This document shows, in pieces, positions 32,832 through 42,074 of a stretch of 64,000 nt of DNA. The stretch's first letter is position 1; each line of letters opens with the position of its first letter. The notes beneath the pieces were generated by a model. It was not told the DNA's origin, searched no databases, and was given only the letters and a program-made list of their open reading frames with translations. Source of the stretch: CBDCVA01 sp965222935 [NCBI: Candidatus Latescibacterota bacterium] (GTDB taxonomy: Bacteria > Latescibacterota > CBDCVA01); NCBI GenBank assembly GCA_965222935.1, contig CBDCVA010000002.1:2108001-2172000 (forward strand). The letters run 5' to 3'. Made by a program: the position numbers and the translations under genes.

Positions 32832-34205
32832 TTAGCGGTTCTGTGGGGCGAGCGCCCAACTCCTCGGCGGCGCGTTGACGGCGGCGCGCGCGTTGGAGCC
32901 CAGCTCATCGAAGGCTTGCCCTAGCGCCGCCTCAAAGTCGTTCGTCACAAATGCGAACCCCCATCGTTCTCCCAACTCGGGCACGATGCCGTCGGTGACC
33001 AAAAACGTACGCTTGCGCGTGAGCGAGGCCTTGTGGCTCCAGACGTGCGTCGTGCTTCTCGGCTCTCCCAAGCGGCGCGCAACCACGCGGGTGATGGCAT
33101 CGAAGGGCTGCATGAGGGTCTCGTGCTTGCAGAAGCTGTCGCGGTCGCGCGCGGTGGGGTCGGGCTGGTGGTCGCCAGAATTCTTCATCCAGTTCGTCGT
33201 GCGCTGTTCGAACTCGGCGAGGGTCTCATCGAGAGGCCTGGGCTCGGGCTGATCGCGGTGGTTCGTCCCCTCGACGACCAGGATGACGACCCCACCTTCG
33301 CGGGTACACGCGTCGGCCTGCTCGATCAACATGTACATGGACAGGATGTCGCCCGAGTTCGCGGGCGCGACGACGAAGATGTCCGCCCTGGGCTCCACGA
33401 GCGTCATCGTGTGCTCCTGGACGTACTGAACCGCAACGGGCCACTCCTTTCGGTGGTAGCCCGCGAAGCAGGCGTTGGCGGTGAAGTCGATCTTCATCGA
33501 GAGCCCGGCCATGTCGCCCGCGTCGTGGCAGTCCTCGCGCTGCGGGTTGCCCGGACCCCAAGCCGACATGGGTCGTGGGTGCATGATGCAACTGTGATTG
33601 TGGCGGACCGTGTCGCGTCCCGCCACGCCCGGCAGGATGATCCCTGCGCCGCCCTGGTAGCCGTAGAGGGAAGGGCCGCAGGTGCCCACGCCGATCACCC
33701 TGTCCGCAGCCGCAACGACGTTGTTCACCCACAGAGGCGTGCCCCTGGGCGTGATCCCCACAAGCGTCACGCCCTCAGGACCGCCGCCGCCCTGGTCGTC
33801 GGGGTTGTTCTCGACGTAGAGCCCCACCCGGTCGATGAGCTCCTGGCCGATCTTACCCTCGATCCCCAGGTGGCCGTGCATCCCCGGCCCAGAGACGATG
33901 GTGATATCTCGATCGGCGATGCCCGCGCGGTTGAGCCGGTCGAGAAGGTACGCGCCCACGCCACCCTTCGGACCAAACGTTGCGGCCAAGGCATCGGCGA
34001 CGAGCACCGCCACCTTCTGTCCGCTCTCGACGATCCCCTCTTCGAGCTTTGGGCAGCCGATGGGCGCGCTCAAGGCTTTGTCGAGCAGCTCGATTCTGTC
34101 GCCCAGCCTGGGTAGATCCCGCGGTTCGACGACCGTCTGGATGTTCGCGTCGGGGATCTCCATCCCGAACGGTCCACGCTCCCATTCGACCGTGAACGTG
34201 CTCAC
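32832..34205 (-). CDS. LarA-like (DUF2088) protein, paralogue C
   Basis: 457 residues, GTG start at 34205. Same organisation as A and B: PGMHGHLG, then PSLYGYQGGAGIILPG and GRDTVRHNH. The LarA Lys184 equivalent is again Gly. The C-terminal domain (SLTRKRTFLVTDGIVPELGE) is conserved among the three. First of the three copies in transcription order. A 178-bp spacer upstream contains a remnant of a DUF6785-type gene. Confidence 0.8.
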   Translation of the reverse strand: MSTFTVEWERGPFGMEIPDANIQTVVEPRDLPRLGDRIELLDKALSAPIGCPKLEEGIVESGQKVAVLVADALAATFGPKGGVGAYLLDRLNRAGIADRDITIVSGPGMHGHLGIEGKIGQELIDRVGLYVENNPDDQGGGGPEGVTLVGITPRGTPLWVNNVVAAADRVIGVGTCGPSLYGYQGGAGIILPGVAGRDTVRHNHSCIMHPRPMSAWGPGNPQREDCHDAGDMAGLSMKIDFTANACFAGYHRKEWPVAVQYVQEHTMTLVEPRADIFVVAPANSGDILSMYMLIEQADACTREGGVVILVVEGTNHRDQPEPRPLDETLAEFEQRTTNWMKNSGDHQPDPTARDRDSFCKHETLMQPFDAITRVVARRLGEPRSTTHVWSHKASLTRKRTFLVTDGIVPELGERWGFAFVTNDFEAALGQAFDELGSNARAAVNAPPRSWALAPQNR

Positions 34206-34261
34206 CCGTGCTCCTTCTCTTCGGCTGAAAGCTCGACCGGTAGTGATCGGATGCTCATCTC

Positions 34262-34331
34262 CGGTTATACCCGGTAGCGTCCACGATAAAGGAGATGCCG
34301 GTTAAAGTAAAGTGCCTCAAAATAAGCCATG
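34262..34331 (-). pseudogene. 3' remnant of a DUF6785-type membrane protein gene
   Basis: In the minus frame this reads RHFTLTGISFIVDA, clearly the counterpart of GHFTLVGVSFIVDV at the C-terminus of the gene at 34384-36375. Only ~20 codons remain. It indicates a third copy removed by deletion or unequal crossover between the two tandem paralogues and the larA-like block. Confidence 0.6.
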
Positions 34332-34383
34332 ACCCAACGAACCGTGGTGCGTGTCATAGCGCCTCGCCGCGCGACGCGGAGGC

Positions 34384-36375
34384 TCAGCCGGCGATGATCG
34401 GATGCCCCTGCCCCGGAAACCAGATGACGTCCACGATGAAGGAGACGCCCACCAAAGTAAAATGGCCGAGGATCAGGCCGATGAAAAAGGGTTTGGAGGC
34501 CTGGTAGAGCGGCGCTCCGCCCAGCCGCAAAATGATGACCTTGGAGAGCCACGCCACGAAAATCCCGAGGACGTGTCTCTCCACGGGCCACAGCGTGCCG
34601 ACGGCAAAGCCCACCGGGTTCAGCGGCCACCACGGGCATTGATAGCGAAGGTACGTCAACAGGCTCATGACTACGGCGCCCGCGCCGAAGAAGGCGTAGC
34701 GTTCCGCATCGGGGCCCGTCCCCGCTCTCATCAGGCCGATGACCTCGTCGAAGGCGGCGGTGCCCGCCGTGGTCCGAAACACCCACGAGCCGAAGTTGTA
34801 GGCGCCGATGGTGTAGCCGTAGTAGAGATAGGTCAGGATCGCCGTGGCGAATCCGACGATGCCAGCGGTGAGGATCGCCACAGGAAGCGCGCGCGGGGCG
34901 GGTAGCTCGAACTCCGAAAGCTTGATCGATTGTGCCGCGCCCTGCACGAAGGTCGCCTGGGTATCGCCGTGCCAGGCGAACTGGTAGCCCATCGAAATCA
35001 TCGTGGTGGGCTGGAGATTGGACGGCCCCCAGGCGTGGATGGCCAGCGTCTCTGCGGCCATCGGTGGCGTGAAATAGTACAGGCCCACCTGTGCGACGAT
35101 GCGCGCGATGCCGGTGTAGATCAGAAGCACTGCGGGCAGGAACAGGATCAGCGCCTTGAGCTCCATCCCTGACGCGGCGAGCCACCCGGCCATGAACAGC
35201 ACTCCGCCGCCGCCGCCCCAGAATGCCGCGCGGTAGGACATGGGTTCGCCCGAGTCGTCCAGCGTTCGCTTCCCTAGCGCCTGGTGGATGACCGCCCTCA
35301 GGTGACCGCGCGCCATCCACAGCGAGAAGACGACCATCATCAGAAAAGCGCCGCAGGTCTGCATCCCGATGGTCGAGCTGCCCTGGCCAAAGGGGCCCTT
35401 TGCGCCCAAGGTGAAGCCCAGGCGGTTGCACACCCCCTGCTCGATCAGCGTCAGTATGACGAAGAACCACACCGAGAACGAGACGTCAACGTTGGCGAAG
35501 TAGGTGAAGCCGACCACGGGGAAAACCACGTTCACGGGCAACGGCGGAAACGCGCGCGCGAGGGTAATGGTGTTGCCGCCCCATCTTTGCCCGATCTCGA
35601 TGTAGGGCCAGCCCGGCAGGAAGTAGTTCACGATGTTCCAGCCCAGGACGAACGCCGGGATGGCAAACCCAATCCAGAAAAGCTTGCTTCGCATGAACGG
35701 CGGCAGCTTCCGGGGGCCATCGCTTCCCCGGATCATCTCCCGGGGCAGCTCCAGCAGCGGATAGGTCAGTCGCTCGTGGTCCGCCCACTGCCGCCGGAGG
35801 ATGACTACGATGCAGAAGCAGACGAAGTAAAATGTCCCCAGAAACACTAGCCACCAGAACAGCGGTACCAACCACGTTTGCCACGGGATGCCCCCCGTGT
35901 ACCAGGGCGGCAACCCCTCGAAGAACCATGTGATATGGCCCTGGGCGTTGGAGGGTGTGATCCAATCGGGGCGGTTGGGGTGCAGGAAGTGGTTCCAGGC
36001 GTTTTCCGGGGTGGCGAGATAGGTGGGCGAGCTCATGATCGAGATCCAGAACGCCGCGATGAAAATGGGGATACTGATCCCCGTCATGCCCATCGCGAAA
36101 ATCACGATCAGTTCGCCGGGCTTGAGCGCCCACCGGGGGTTGATGGTCTTGAGGAGGATGTTCAGCGGCACGGCGACGAGGGTGAAGGGAAAGACCACCC
36201 CGAGCGCCAGGTTGCTCCAAGTGATCTCGCTGCTGGCGAACCGGAAGATGGATGACGGGGCGAAGTAACAGACGGCTGCGGCGAAGACGGCTCCGATCAA
36301 AAGCGCGCGCCAGCTCAGCGCTCGGCGGAATGGCCTGGCGATGTGCGTGGGCGAAGTGATGAGTTGATGGGACAT
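34384..36375 (-). CDS. DUF6784/DUF6785-type polytopic membrane protein, copy 2
   Basis: 663 residues with roughly 14 hydrophobic helices, starting with RALLIGAVFAAAVCYFA. The repeated aromatic and Pro-rich loops (PLFWWLVFLGTFYFVCFC, RRQWADHERLTYPLLELPRE, PFFIGLILGHFTLVG) match the DUF6785/DUF6784 proteins common in Planctomycetes and related uncultured phyla, which distantly recall OPT oligopeptide transporters. Transport function is inference. It is followed by three larA-like genes and preceded by a paralogue 43 bp upstream. Confidence 0.75.
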   Translation of the reverse strand: MSHQLITSPTHIARPFRRALSWRALLIGAVFAAAVCYFAPSSIFRFASSEITWSNLALGVVFPFTLVAVPLNILLKTINPRWALKPGELIVIFAMGMTGISIPIFIAAFWISIMSSPTYLATPENAWNHFLHPNRPDWITPSNAQGHITWFFEGLPPWYTGGIPWQTWLVPLFWWLVFLGTFYFVCFCIVVILRRQWADHERLTYPLLELPREMIRGSDGPRKLPPFMRSKLFWIGFAIPAFVLGWNIVNYFLPGWPYIEIGQRWGGNTITLARAFPPLPVNVVFPVVGFTYFANVDVSFSVWFFVILTLIEQGVCNRLGFTLGAKGPFGQGSSTIGMQTCGAFLMMVVFSLWMARGHLRAVIHQALGKRTLDDSGEPMSYRAAFWGGGGGVLFMAGWLAASGMELKALILFLPAVLLIYTGIARIVAQVGLYYFTPPMAAETLAIHAWGPSNLQPTTMISMGYQFAWHGDTQATFVQGAAQSIKLSEFELPAPRALPVAILTAGIVGFATAILTYLYYGYTIGAYNFGSWVFRTTAGTAAFDEVIGLMRAGTGPDAERYAFFGAGAVVMSLLTYLRYQCPWWPLNPVGFAVGTLWPVERHVLGIFVAWLSKVIILRLGGAPLYQASKPFFIGLILGHFTLVGVSFIVDVIWFPGQGHPIIAG

Positions 36376-36417
36376 GAGAGAGGGGAGCTCGCTAGCCGGT
36401 CATGCGGGTCGCCCGGA

Positions 36418-38424
36418 TCAGCCGATGATGTTATGCCCCTCCCCCGTGAAAAAGATCGTGTCTATGATGAAGGCGATGCCCATGAACGTGAAGTGCCCCA
36501 GAGCAAGCCCGAGGAAAAAGGGCTTGGATTTTTCGTACAGCGGTGCACCCCCTACGCGCAGAACGATCGACTTGCAGAGCCATGCCAGAAAGATCCCGAC
36601 GACGTGCCGCTCCACGGGCCACAGGTAGCCGCAAGCGAAGCCCACAGGATGCAGCGGCCACCATGGGAAATGATAGCGCAGGAACGTCAGGGCTGTCTGG
36701 ACCGCCGCGCCCGCCGCGAAGAAGCCGAGGCGCTCGAGATCGGGGCCCGTGCCCGCTTTCATCCATCCGATGACGTGCTCGAAGGCGATGGTGCCCGCCG
36801 TGGTACCGAAGACCCAGCCACCAAAGTTATACGCGCCCATGGTGTAGCCGTAGTAGAGGTAGGTCCCGATCGTCGTGGCGAACCCGACCACCGTGGCCGC
36901 CAACATCGCCCACAGCAGCGCCCGGGCGGTCGAACGCGCAAACTCCGCGAGCTTGATCGACTGCACAGCACCCTGGATGAAGGTCGCCTGGACGTCGCCG
37001 TGCCACGTGAACTGGTAGCCCATGGCGATCATCGTTGAAGGCTGGAGATTGGCTGGTCCCCAGAGGTGGATGGCCAGAGTCTGCGCGTTCATTGGCTGCG
37101 CGAAGTAGTACAGGCCCACCTGCGCGATGATGCGTGCGATGGCGAGATAAATCAGGAGCGCCGCCACCAGGAACACGATCATCGCCTTGAACTCCATCCC
37201 CGCCGCCAAGAGCCAGCCCGCCATGAACAGCACCCCGCCGATCCCGCCCCAGAAAGCCGCCCTATAAGACATGGGCTCGGTGGAATCGTCCATGGTTCGT
37301 TTTCCCATAGCCTGACGCGCCACCGCCCAGAGGTGGCGCCGGGACATCCAGAGCGAGATGACGATCATCATCAGAAACGCCCCGAAGTTCTGCATCCCGA
37401 TGGTCGTGCTGCCCTGATTGAAGACGTCCTCCGCCCCGATGGTGTAGCCCAGCCGGTTGAACAACCCCTGCTCGAGGATGTGGATCAGGACGAAGACCCA
37501 GACTGAGAACGTGAAGTCGGTGTTGGCGAAATAGCTGAAGCCGATGACGGTGGGAAGGAACGTCAAGTTGATGGGCGGAAACTCGCGCGCGGGAATGACG
37601 TATTTCCACGGGGGGATGATCCCCAGGTTCGGGTACGGGAACGCCGGGTAGAAGAAGCTAATGATGTGCAGGATCATGATGAACGCCGAGACCCCGAAGC
37701 CGACCCAGAAGAGCTTGCTCCTCGCGAACAGGGGCAGGACACCGGGCGCGTCGCTGCCCCGGATCATCTCCCGCGGCACCTCGAGGAGCGGATAGGCCAG
37801 CCGCTCGTGGTCCGACCATTGCCGCCGCAGAATCACCATCATGGAGAAGCAGACGAAGTAGAAGACCGTCAGGAAGACGATCCACCAGAACAGCGGCACT
37901 AGCCACGTCTCCCACGGGATGCCCCCCTTGTACCAGCGCGGCAGCCCTTCATAAAACCACGTGATGTAACCCTCGGCGTTCGAGGGCGTGATCCAGTCCG
38001 GGCGGAAAGGGTGCAGAAGCTCGCCCCAGTTGTTTTCGGGGGTGGTAAGGTAGGTGGGGGTGCTGATGATTGCGAGCCAGATTCCCCCGAGGAAGATGGG
38101 GAATGAATTGCCGGTCATGCCCATGGCGAAAATGACGATGAGTTCGCCTGGCCTAAGCGCCCATCGAGGGTTGAGCGTCTTCAGAACGATGTTCAGGACG
38201 ATGATGAGCGTGAAGGGGAAGATCACGCCGAAGGGCATACTGGTCCGGGTGACCTCGATGCTATGGAATACGAACAGGCCTGCGGCAGCGAAATAGCAGA
38301 CGGTGGCCGCAAGGAGGCTGCCGATCAGAAGCGCCCGCCCGCTCAACGCCCGCCCGGCCGGTGCATGGACGTGTGGTGGAGCGGACCGGCCTCCGCGCCC
38401 GTCATCACGGAGCGGCGCGGTCAT
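36418..38424 (-). CDS. DUF6784/DUF6785-type polytopic membrane protein, copy 1
   Basis: 668 residues, about 14 membrane helices, closely similar to the next gene. Shared landmarks: FAMGMTGNSFPIF, PDWITPSNAEGYITWFYEG, RRQWSDHERLAYPLLEVPRE, and C-terminal KPFFLGLALGHFTFMGIAF. First gene of the cluster that continues with its paralogue and the three LarA-like proteins. Cytoplasmic-membrane location is certain from the helices; substrate unknown. Confidence 0.75.
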   Translation of the reverse strand: MTAPLRDDGRGGRSAPPHVHAPAGRALSGRALLIGSLLAATVCYFAAAGLFVFHSIEVTRTSMPFGVIFPFTLIIVLNIVLKTLNPRWALRPGELIVIFAMGMTGNSFPIFLGGIWLAIISTPTYLTTPENNWGELLHPFRPDWITPSNAEGYITWFYEGLPRWYKGGIPWETWLVPLFWWIVFLTVFYFVCFSMMVILRRQWSDHERLAYPLLEVPREMIRGSDAPGVLPLFARSKLFWVGFGVSAFIMILHIISFFYPAFPYPNLGIIPPWKYVIPAREFPPINLTFLPTVIGFSYFANTDFTFSVWVFVLIHILEQGLFNRLGYTIGAEDVFNQGSTTIGMQNFGAFLMMIVISLWMSRRHLWAVARQAMGKRTMDDSTEPMSYRAAFWGGIGGVLFMAGWLLAAGMEFKAMIVFLVAALLIYLAIARIIAQVGLYYFAQPMNAQTLAIHLWGPANLQPSTMIAMGYQFTWHGDVQATFIQGAVQSIKLAEFARSTARALLWAMLAATVVGFATTIGTYLYYGYTMGAYNFGGWVFGTTAGTIAFEHVIGWMKAGTGPDLERLGFFAAGAAVQTALTFLRYHFPWWPLHPVGFACGYLWPVERHVVGIFLAWLCKSIVLRVGGAPLYEKSKPFFLGLALGHFTFMGIAFIIDTIFFTGEGHNIIG

Positions 38425-38532
38425 AGGCAGCGCGTGCGATGACGCTCGGAGGAGCTCACGTGCACTCGATGCAGATCGGCTGTGCGCGCGTAGGCCAGTC
38501 CAAGCGATGCTCGACGCCCGCAGCGCCTGCGG

Positions 38533-39549
38533 TCATCGGGTGGGATTCCGACGCCAGCCCCGTCGCCTCAGTGGATTCAAGCAGGAGCACACACGTCCCC
38601 TTTGGCTGTATGTGCGGCCTCCTTGTCCGAGATCAACTCCGTGGCTGCGCAGGAACGCTAGGGTTTCCCCATCATCCGGGATGCCCGCGCGGCCTCCGAG
38701 TTTGCGGCACTTGAGAGCCGCTGCTGCCGCTGCGAGCGTCATGCTTTCGGAGTAACCCAGCCCGCGGAACTGCCCTACGAGGAAGGCGCCGTGGTAGACG
38801 TCGCCGCAGCCGGTGGTGTCCACGAGCTGGGGCGCATCGAAAGCCGGTGCGCGGTGGACCTCGCCGGTCCGGTCGATCCCGACTGATCCAGACGTGCCCA
38901 GCGTGATGCCCGAGAAGCAGGCCTCTGTCCGTTCGAGCAGCACCTTGCAAGCATCGAGTGGATCGCCCTGGTGGTAGGTTTTCCCCCAGCGCTCCGAGCC
39001 GATGAGGAAGTCCGCGAGCCCGATCAGCTCCGCCTCGCGTCGGCCACAGTGGTCGCCGTCAACGCTTACGATGACCCCGGCACGGCGGGCGATCTTCGCG
39101 GCGGCCAGCACCCCCGGGTCCGAGCGGTCCAGGTGCAGATAGCGCGCGCCGGCCACGTAACGCTCGGGGATGCACTCCGACTCCAGAGGGTCCGTCGTCC
39201 CCAGATGGCCTATGATCGACCGCTGGCCCGTGTCGCGCAGGACGACGATCATCGAGTGGGGCGAGCGGCGGGCGGGCTGGACGTCGAGGTGGGCGATGTC
39301 AATGCCCTCGGCCTCCAACTCCGCTCGCATGAATGCGCCCGCATAGTCGTCGGCGACGCGCCCAACGAAGCCAGAGCACGCGCCCAGCCTTGCAGAGGCC
39401 ACCAGCGCCGTTGAGACGTTGCCGCCGCCCTGGATCGTAAAGTCGTCTACGATGATCCGGTCGTCCGGTCCCGGCAGATGTGGGACGACGGCGAGGTTGT
39501 CGAACATCAAGACGCCGACGCCGACGATGTCGGGAGTGGACTCAGTCAC
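38533..39549 (-). CDS. PfkB-family carbohydrate kinase
   Basis: 338 residues, GTG start at 39549. Its start overlaps the stop of the preceding gene (GTGA, 39546-39549), which fixes it; a longer frame to 39774 would lie inside that gene. Family signatures: TIQGGGNVSTALVASARLG, GRVADDYAGAFM, GTSGSVGIDRTG, and the catalytic DTTGCGDVYHGAFLVG. The ~25 Arg/Ser-rich C-terminal residues (GGRTYSQRGRV onward) look like an extension. Translationally coupled to the URO-D-like gene. Confidence 0.9.
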   Translation of the reverse strand: MTESTPDIVGVGVLMFDNLAVVPHLPGPDDRIIVDDFTIQGGGNVSTALVASARLGACSGFVGRVADDYAGAFMRAELEAEGIDIAHLDVQPARRSPHSMIVVLRDTGQRSIIGHLGTTDPLESECIPERYVAGARYLHLDRSDPGVLAAAKIARRAGVIVSVDGDHCGRREAELIGLADFLIGSERWGKTYHQGDPLDACKVLLERTEACFSGITLGTSGSVGIDRTGEVHRAPAFDAPQLVDTTGCGDVYHGAFLVGQFRGLGYSESMTLAAAAAALKCRKLGGRAGIPDDGETLAFLRSHGVDLGQGGRTYSQRGRVCSCLNPLRRRGWRRNPTR

Positions 39550-40631
39550 AAGAGCGCATCGTTTAGTTCGCACAACGCGGCAGCGTAGGCATCGACGTTC
39601 TCGATCGGCATGGCGGGCCCGATCTCGGCCGAGGAGCCGAGGATATAGCCCCCCCCAGCGGCGGCGGCCAGGCAGCGAACGACCTCGGCTCGGATCTCGG
39701 CGGGTGTCCCGAACGGGAGGACTTGCGATGCATCGATGCCGCCGACTAGAACCAGATTTCGCCCGTAGCGGCACCGCAGCGCGGCGAGGTCCACCCCCGC
39801 GACGGGCTCGCAGGGGTGAAGGCCATCGATTCCGGCGTCGGTTAGCTCGTCCCCGAACACGGTCACGTCGCCATCGGAGTGGTAGATCACGGCCAAGCCC
39901 GCGGCCTTGAGCGGTTCTATGACGCGTCGGAGCCCCGGCAGGAGCATCTCGCGCAGGGCCTGCGGCGAGAAGAGCAGGGACCCCTTCATCGCGATGTCGC
40001 CGCCCACGAAGGCGATCGGCCTCAGCCCGGCCTCCGCTATGATCCGAGCGCGGCGCAGAGCGTTCGCGTCACCCTCCTCAATGATACGAGCCACCTCCGC
40101 GGGAGCGTCGGTCAGCGCGTAGCCGAAGAGCTCCAGGCCTAGCGCCTCGAGGGTCCTTTCGAAGCCCGTAGCGATCTCCGGTACCAGCAGCGTCCGCGGT
40201 GCCAGCGCCGCCTGTCGTGCACGGAAGGTGGATAGCCACGTCTCCTGCAGCCACACCTCGCTCTCCTCCGGCGGCGAATAACTGGGCAGTTCGTCGGGGG
40301 AGCGGATGGGTCGCCGGCGCCAGGCAATGCCTTCTAGGACGATCCGCTCACCTTCGGCATCGGCCACCACCTCGCCTTCGCGCGCGGGGTCGGCGGGCAT
40401 CTCGATGTGGTGGGTGAGGTCCACGCCCAGGGCGGCGTGTGCGCGGGCGAGCGCCTCGAACTCCGTATCTTCTGGCCTACGGTGGCGCTCGACCAGCTCC
40501 CAGTGGTTTAAGTGCTCCCAGACGGGTATACGGTCGGCGACGTCATGGGCCAGCGCGGCGGCGATACGCTCTGCCACCAAGGGGTCGAGCGCGGTCGGAA
40601 CAGCGATGGTGTGAGGGCTCTGAGCGCACAC
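39546..40631 (-). CDS. Uroporphyrinogen-decarboxylase-family protein (methyltransferase-like)
   Basis: 361 residues of the URO-D TIM-barrel family (PF01208). Recognisable: IPVWEHLNHWELVERH, FGYALTDAPAEVARII, FVGGDIAMKGSLLFSP, VIYHSDGDVTVF, IDGLHPCEPVAGVDL, and LVGGIDASQVLPFGTP. The late barrel strands and the HSDGD acid cluster are typical of the catabolic members, many of which demethylate small methyl donors rather than make haem. A sugar kinase is translationally coupled, so a haem role is unlikely. Confidence 0.85.
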   Translation of the reverse strand: MCAQSPHTIAVPTALDPLVAERIAAALAHDVADRIPVWEHLNHWELVERHRRPEDTEFEALARAHAALGVDLTHHIEMPADPAREGEVVADAEGERIVLEGIAWRRRPIRSPDELPSYSPPEESEVWLQETWLSTFRARQAALAPRTLLVPEIATGFERTLEALGLELFGYALTDAPAEVARIIEEGDANALRRARIIAEAGLRPIAFVGGDIAMKGSLLFSPQALREMLLPGLRRVIEPLKAAGLAVIYHSDGDVTVFGDELTDAGIDGLHPCEPVAGVDLAALRCRYGRNLVLVGGIDASQVLPFGTPAEIRAEVVRCLAAAAGGGYILGSSAEIGPAMPIENVDAYAAALCELNDALL

Positions 40632-40695
40632 GATCAGGCGCGGGGGACCGATGGGGTGTGAACCGACGTGCCGCAGGCGGCCATCTCGGTGGGCC

Positions 40696-41205
40696 TCACG
40701 AGGATGTGCCGTTCAGGCGGTCGAAGACGGCGCGCATGTTCCGCCGATGGGTGCCGTCCCAGTAGATCCGGCCGCACTGGGGGCAGCGGGCGAACTGCGA
40801 CTGCGTCAGCCAGACGTACGGAGGGACGCTCTCCCGAGCCGTAGCGGCGGGCGTCATCTCGACCGGAACGTTGCAAACCGCGCAGCGGCTGAAGACGTGC
40901 GCGCCTACCTCCAGGCCGCACTCAGCGACAACATGAGCAAGCTGCTCGGTGACCGCGTCCGAGCGGACCAGCACCGTGCGCGGTCCGGCGAGCGCCGTGC
41001 CGAGGCGCCTGTTCCGTGTGAGCAGAATGCGGCCTTCGACCCGAGCGCGACGGGTGAGTGCGGGGCCGTCACCGCCGGAGCTTCCGGTGCCACCGGAGCT
41101 TCCGGTTCCCGAGCGGACGTAGACCGCATCATAGCCCAGAAGCCGGAGCCACTTGGCGAGCCGGCCAAGCGTGGGATCGACCAGAAAGCGCGAAGCCGGC
41201 TGCAT
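40696..41205 (-). CDS. Mut7-C RNase-domain protein with zinc ribbon
   Basis: 169 residues. Residues 6-105 match the Mut7-C PIN-like RNase domain: FLVDPTLGRLAKWLRLLGYD, ILLTRNRRLG and VLVRSDAVTEQL with the expected acidic residues. The C-terminus has two cysteine pairs (CAVCN and CPQCG) of the usual zinc ribbon. A Gly-Ser linker (SGTGSSGGTGSSGG) interrupts the N-terminal domain near residue 31 and is encoded by an 18-bp direct repeat (41075-41106). Likely an RNA-binding nuclease; target unknown. Probably in the same unit as the flanking genes. Confidence 0.87.
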   Translation of the reverse strand: MQPASRFLVDPTLGRLAKWLRLLGYDAVYVRSGTGSSGGTGSSGGDGPALTRRARVEGRILLTRNRRLGTALAGPRTVLVRSDAVTEQLAHVVAECGLEVGAHVFSRCAVCNVPVEMTPAATARESVPPYVWLTQSQFARCPQCGRIYWDGTHRRNMRAVFDRLNGTSS

Positions 41206-41235
41206 GGGCTCCGAAGACCACCGTGCTACCGGTGC

Positions 41236-41910
41236 CTACCCCGAGGCCAGCACGCCCGCGCCTCCGCGCGCCTCGACCTTCCGCCAGTCCGCCAGGAAGC
41301 GCTCGATGCCGATGTCGGTCAGCGGGTGCTTGACCATGCTCCACAGCACTGCAGGAGGTAGCGTCGCGATGTGGGCGCCGGCACGGGCGACCTCGATCAC
41401 GTGTCGTGGGGAACGGAGCGAGGCGGCGAGGACTTCGGCCTTGATGTCGTGGATATCGAAGATCTCCACCGTCTGCTCGATGATCTCGAGCCCGTCCTGA
41501 CCGGTGTCGTCCAGCCGCCCGATGAAGGGGCTGACGAAGGCCGCCCCCGCTTTCGCGGCCAGAAGCGCCTGGTTGGCGCTGAAGATCAGCGTCGTGTTGA
41601 TCCGTATCCCCTCCTCGGAGCAGACTTTGATGGCCTTCAGCCCTTCGAGGGTGATCGGGATCTTGACGGCGACATTGGGATGGATTGACGATAGTCGCCG
41701 CGCCTCGCTGATGAGGTCGAGCGCATCGCTGGCCACGCACTCGGCACTGATGGGGCCATCCACGACCTCGCAGATCTCCTCGATGATCTCCTCGAAGGTT
41801 CCCTCCACCTTCGATAGGTGCGTCGGGTTCGTCGTTACCCCATCGAGGACGCCCAGAGAGGCCGCCTCACGGACCTCATCGATGTCTGCGGTGTCAAGAA
41901 AGATCTTCAT
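41236..41910 (-). CDS. fsa: Fructose-6-phosphate aldolase / transaldolase-like protein
   Basis: 224 residues from ATG 41910 ([13 protein letters not shown]), after AGAGGG; a GTG two codons upstream (41916) is possible. Short Fsa/TalC-type length. [11 protein letters not shown] is the N-terminal signature, and the Schiff-base lysine lies in [23 protein letters not shown] and [11 protein letters not shown] are conserved barrel loops. Reaction: cleavage or transfer of dihydroxyacetone units from fructose-6-phosphate, or transaldolase of the pentose phosphate pathway. First gene of the minus-strand run ending at 38533. Confidence 0.9.
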   Translation of the reverse strand: MKIFLDTADIDEVREAASLGVLDGVTTNPTHLSKVEGTFEEIIEEICEVVDGPISAECVASDALDLISEARRLSSIHPNVAVKIPITLEGLKAIKVCSEEGIRINTTLIFSANQALLAAKAGAAFVSPFIGRLDDTGQDGLEIIEQTVEIFDIHDIKAEVLAASLRSPRHVIEVARAGAHIATLPPAVLWSMVKHPLTDIGIERFLADWRKVEARGGAGVLASG

Positions 41911-42074
41911 GGGCACACCCTCTGCACGCTTGAGTCCATCGGTAACCCCTCTTTACATCTCACAGGTTCACCCACGGTGATGAGCCATCGCTCACCGACA
42001 ATCTCGGCTTTGATCAGTGCATTCTAGCGTCAAGCATCACCGGCACGCGAACACCCGTCCTGCGCATGCGCTTG

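Noticed and set aside
34265-35470. 401-codon minus-strand frame over the DUF6785 gene
   Set aside because: Out-of-frame shadow of the membrane-protein gene; lacks membrane helices and family motifs.
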